Source: an uncultured Eubacteriales bacterium
Lineage (GTDB): Bacteria > Bacillota > Clostridia > Christensenellales > Aristaeellaceae
Length of the DNA stretch: 40,193 nucleotides
Reading direction: 5' to 3'
NCBI GenBank assembly: GCA_902790015.1
Contig: CADAQF010000032.1
Span: forward strand, 1-40,193
The notes under the pieces are model-generated. The model was not told where the DNA came from, ran no database searches, and saw nothing but the letters and a program-made list of their open reading frames with translations. A program made the translations under genes and the position numbers. Positions 40,176-40,193 of the stretch are shown here, in pieces (the first letter of the stretch is position 1; the number at the start of each line of letters is the position of its first letter).

Positions 40176-40193
40176 TAAGGGAGAAATCGCTGC

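Overview
The window comes from a GC-rich low-complexity-poor bacterial chromosome of Bacillota (Clostridia-like) type. The evidence is a T-box riboswitch, the DUF2232(YybS)-rplI-dnaB cluster, a YhaM-like nuclease, consensus TTGACA/TATAAT promoters with 17-bp spacers, AGGAGG ribosome binding sites and BspA-type leucine-rich repeats. A gut or rumen Christensenellales-like organism would fit, but that is a guess and not shown by the sequence.

Layout. 1-495: the end of a tRNA cluster (partial Gln, then Lys-Leu-Gly-Gly-Lys) closed by a terminator. 515-10318, all minus strand: a housekeeping and accessory run in transcription order GyrB/ParE-type topoisomerase, RecF, a glutamate-5-kinase-like enzyme, a GH127 arabinofuranosidase, a LysM peptide with a double-glycine leader, a secreted C39-like/SH3 protein, a Bax-inhibitor-1 membrane protein and a flavin-reductase-fold protein. 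10340-18247, minus: a PdaC-like deacetylase directly upstream of the topoisomerase gene, a lipoprotein, and the operon DUF2232-rplI-dnaB-yhaM behind a strong promoter, preceded by a Cthe_2159-like beta-helix protein. 18380-20530: an AT-richer patch with a decayed tRNA-Met, a purine nucleoside permease-like protein, a GNAT acetyltransferase and the tail of an XRE regulator, probably acquired horizontally. 20795-26259: an orphan CbiK-like chelatase, a T-box-controlled sodium:solute symporter (plus strand), then Pta, a sirtuin and DeoC.

26413-30379 (plus) encodes a very large secreted protein with an SH3-like domain, seven Ig-like modules and thirteen BspA-type LRRs, split by a -1 frameshift at a C run. 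30829-40193 holds an M29 aminopeptidase, a small membrane protein, an aldo/keto reductase, a MalFG-type sugar ABC transporter (binding protein plus two permeases with unusual N-terminal extensions, no ATPase) and a short-chain dehydrogenase. Intergenic regions here carry copies of a dispersed palindromic repeat family whose arms co-vary between copies.

How the genes fit together: GH127, the sugar ABC transporter, the aldo/keto reductase and the SDR suggest plant-glycan use. The C39-like/SH3, LysM, deacetylase and Ig/LRR proteins act at the cell wall or outside it. The most unusual points are the double-glycine-leader LysM peptide beside a secreted C39-like protease, the apparently Ile-specific T-box on an SSS symporter, and the co-varying repeat family.
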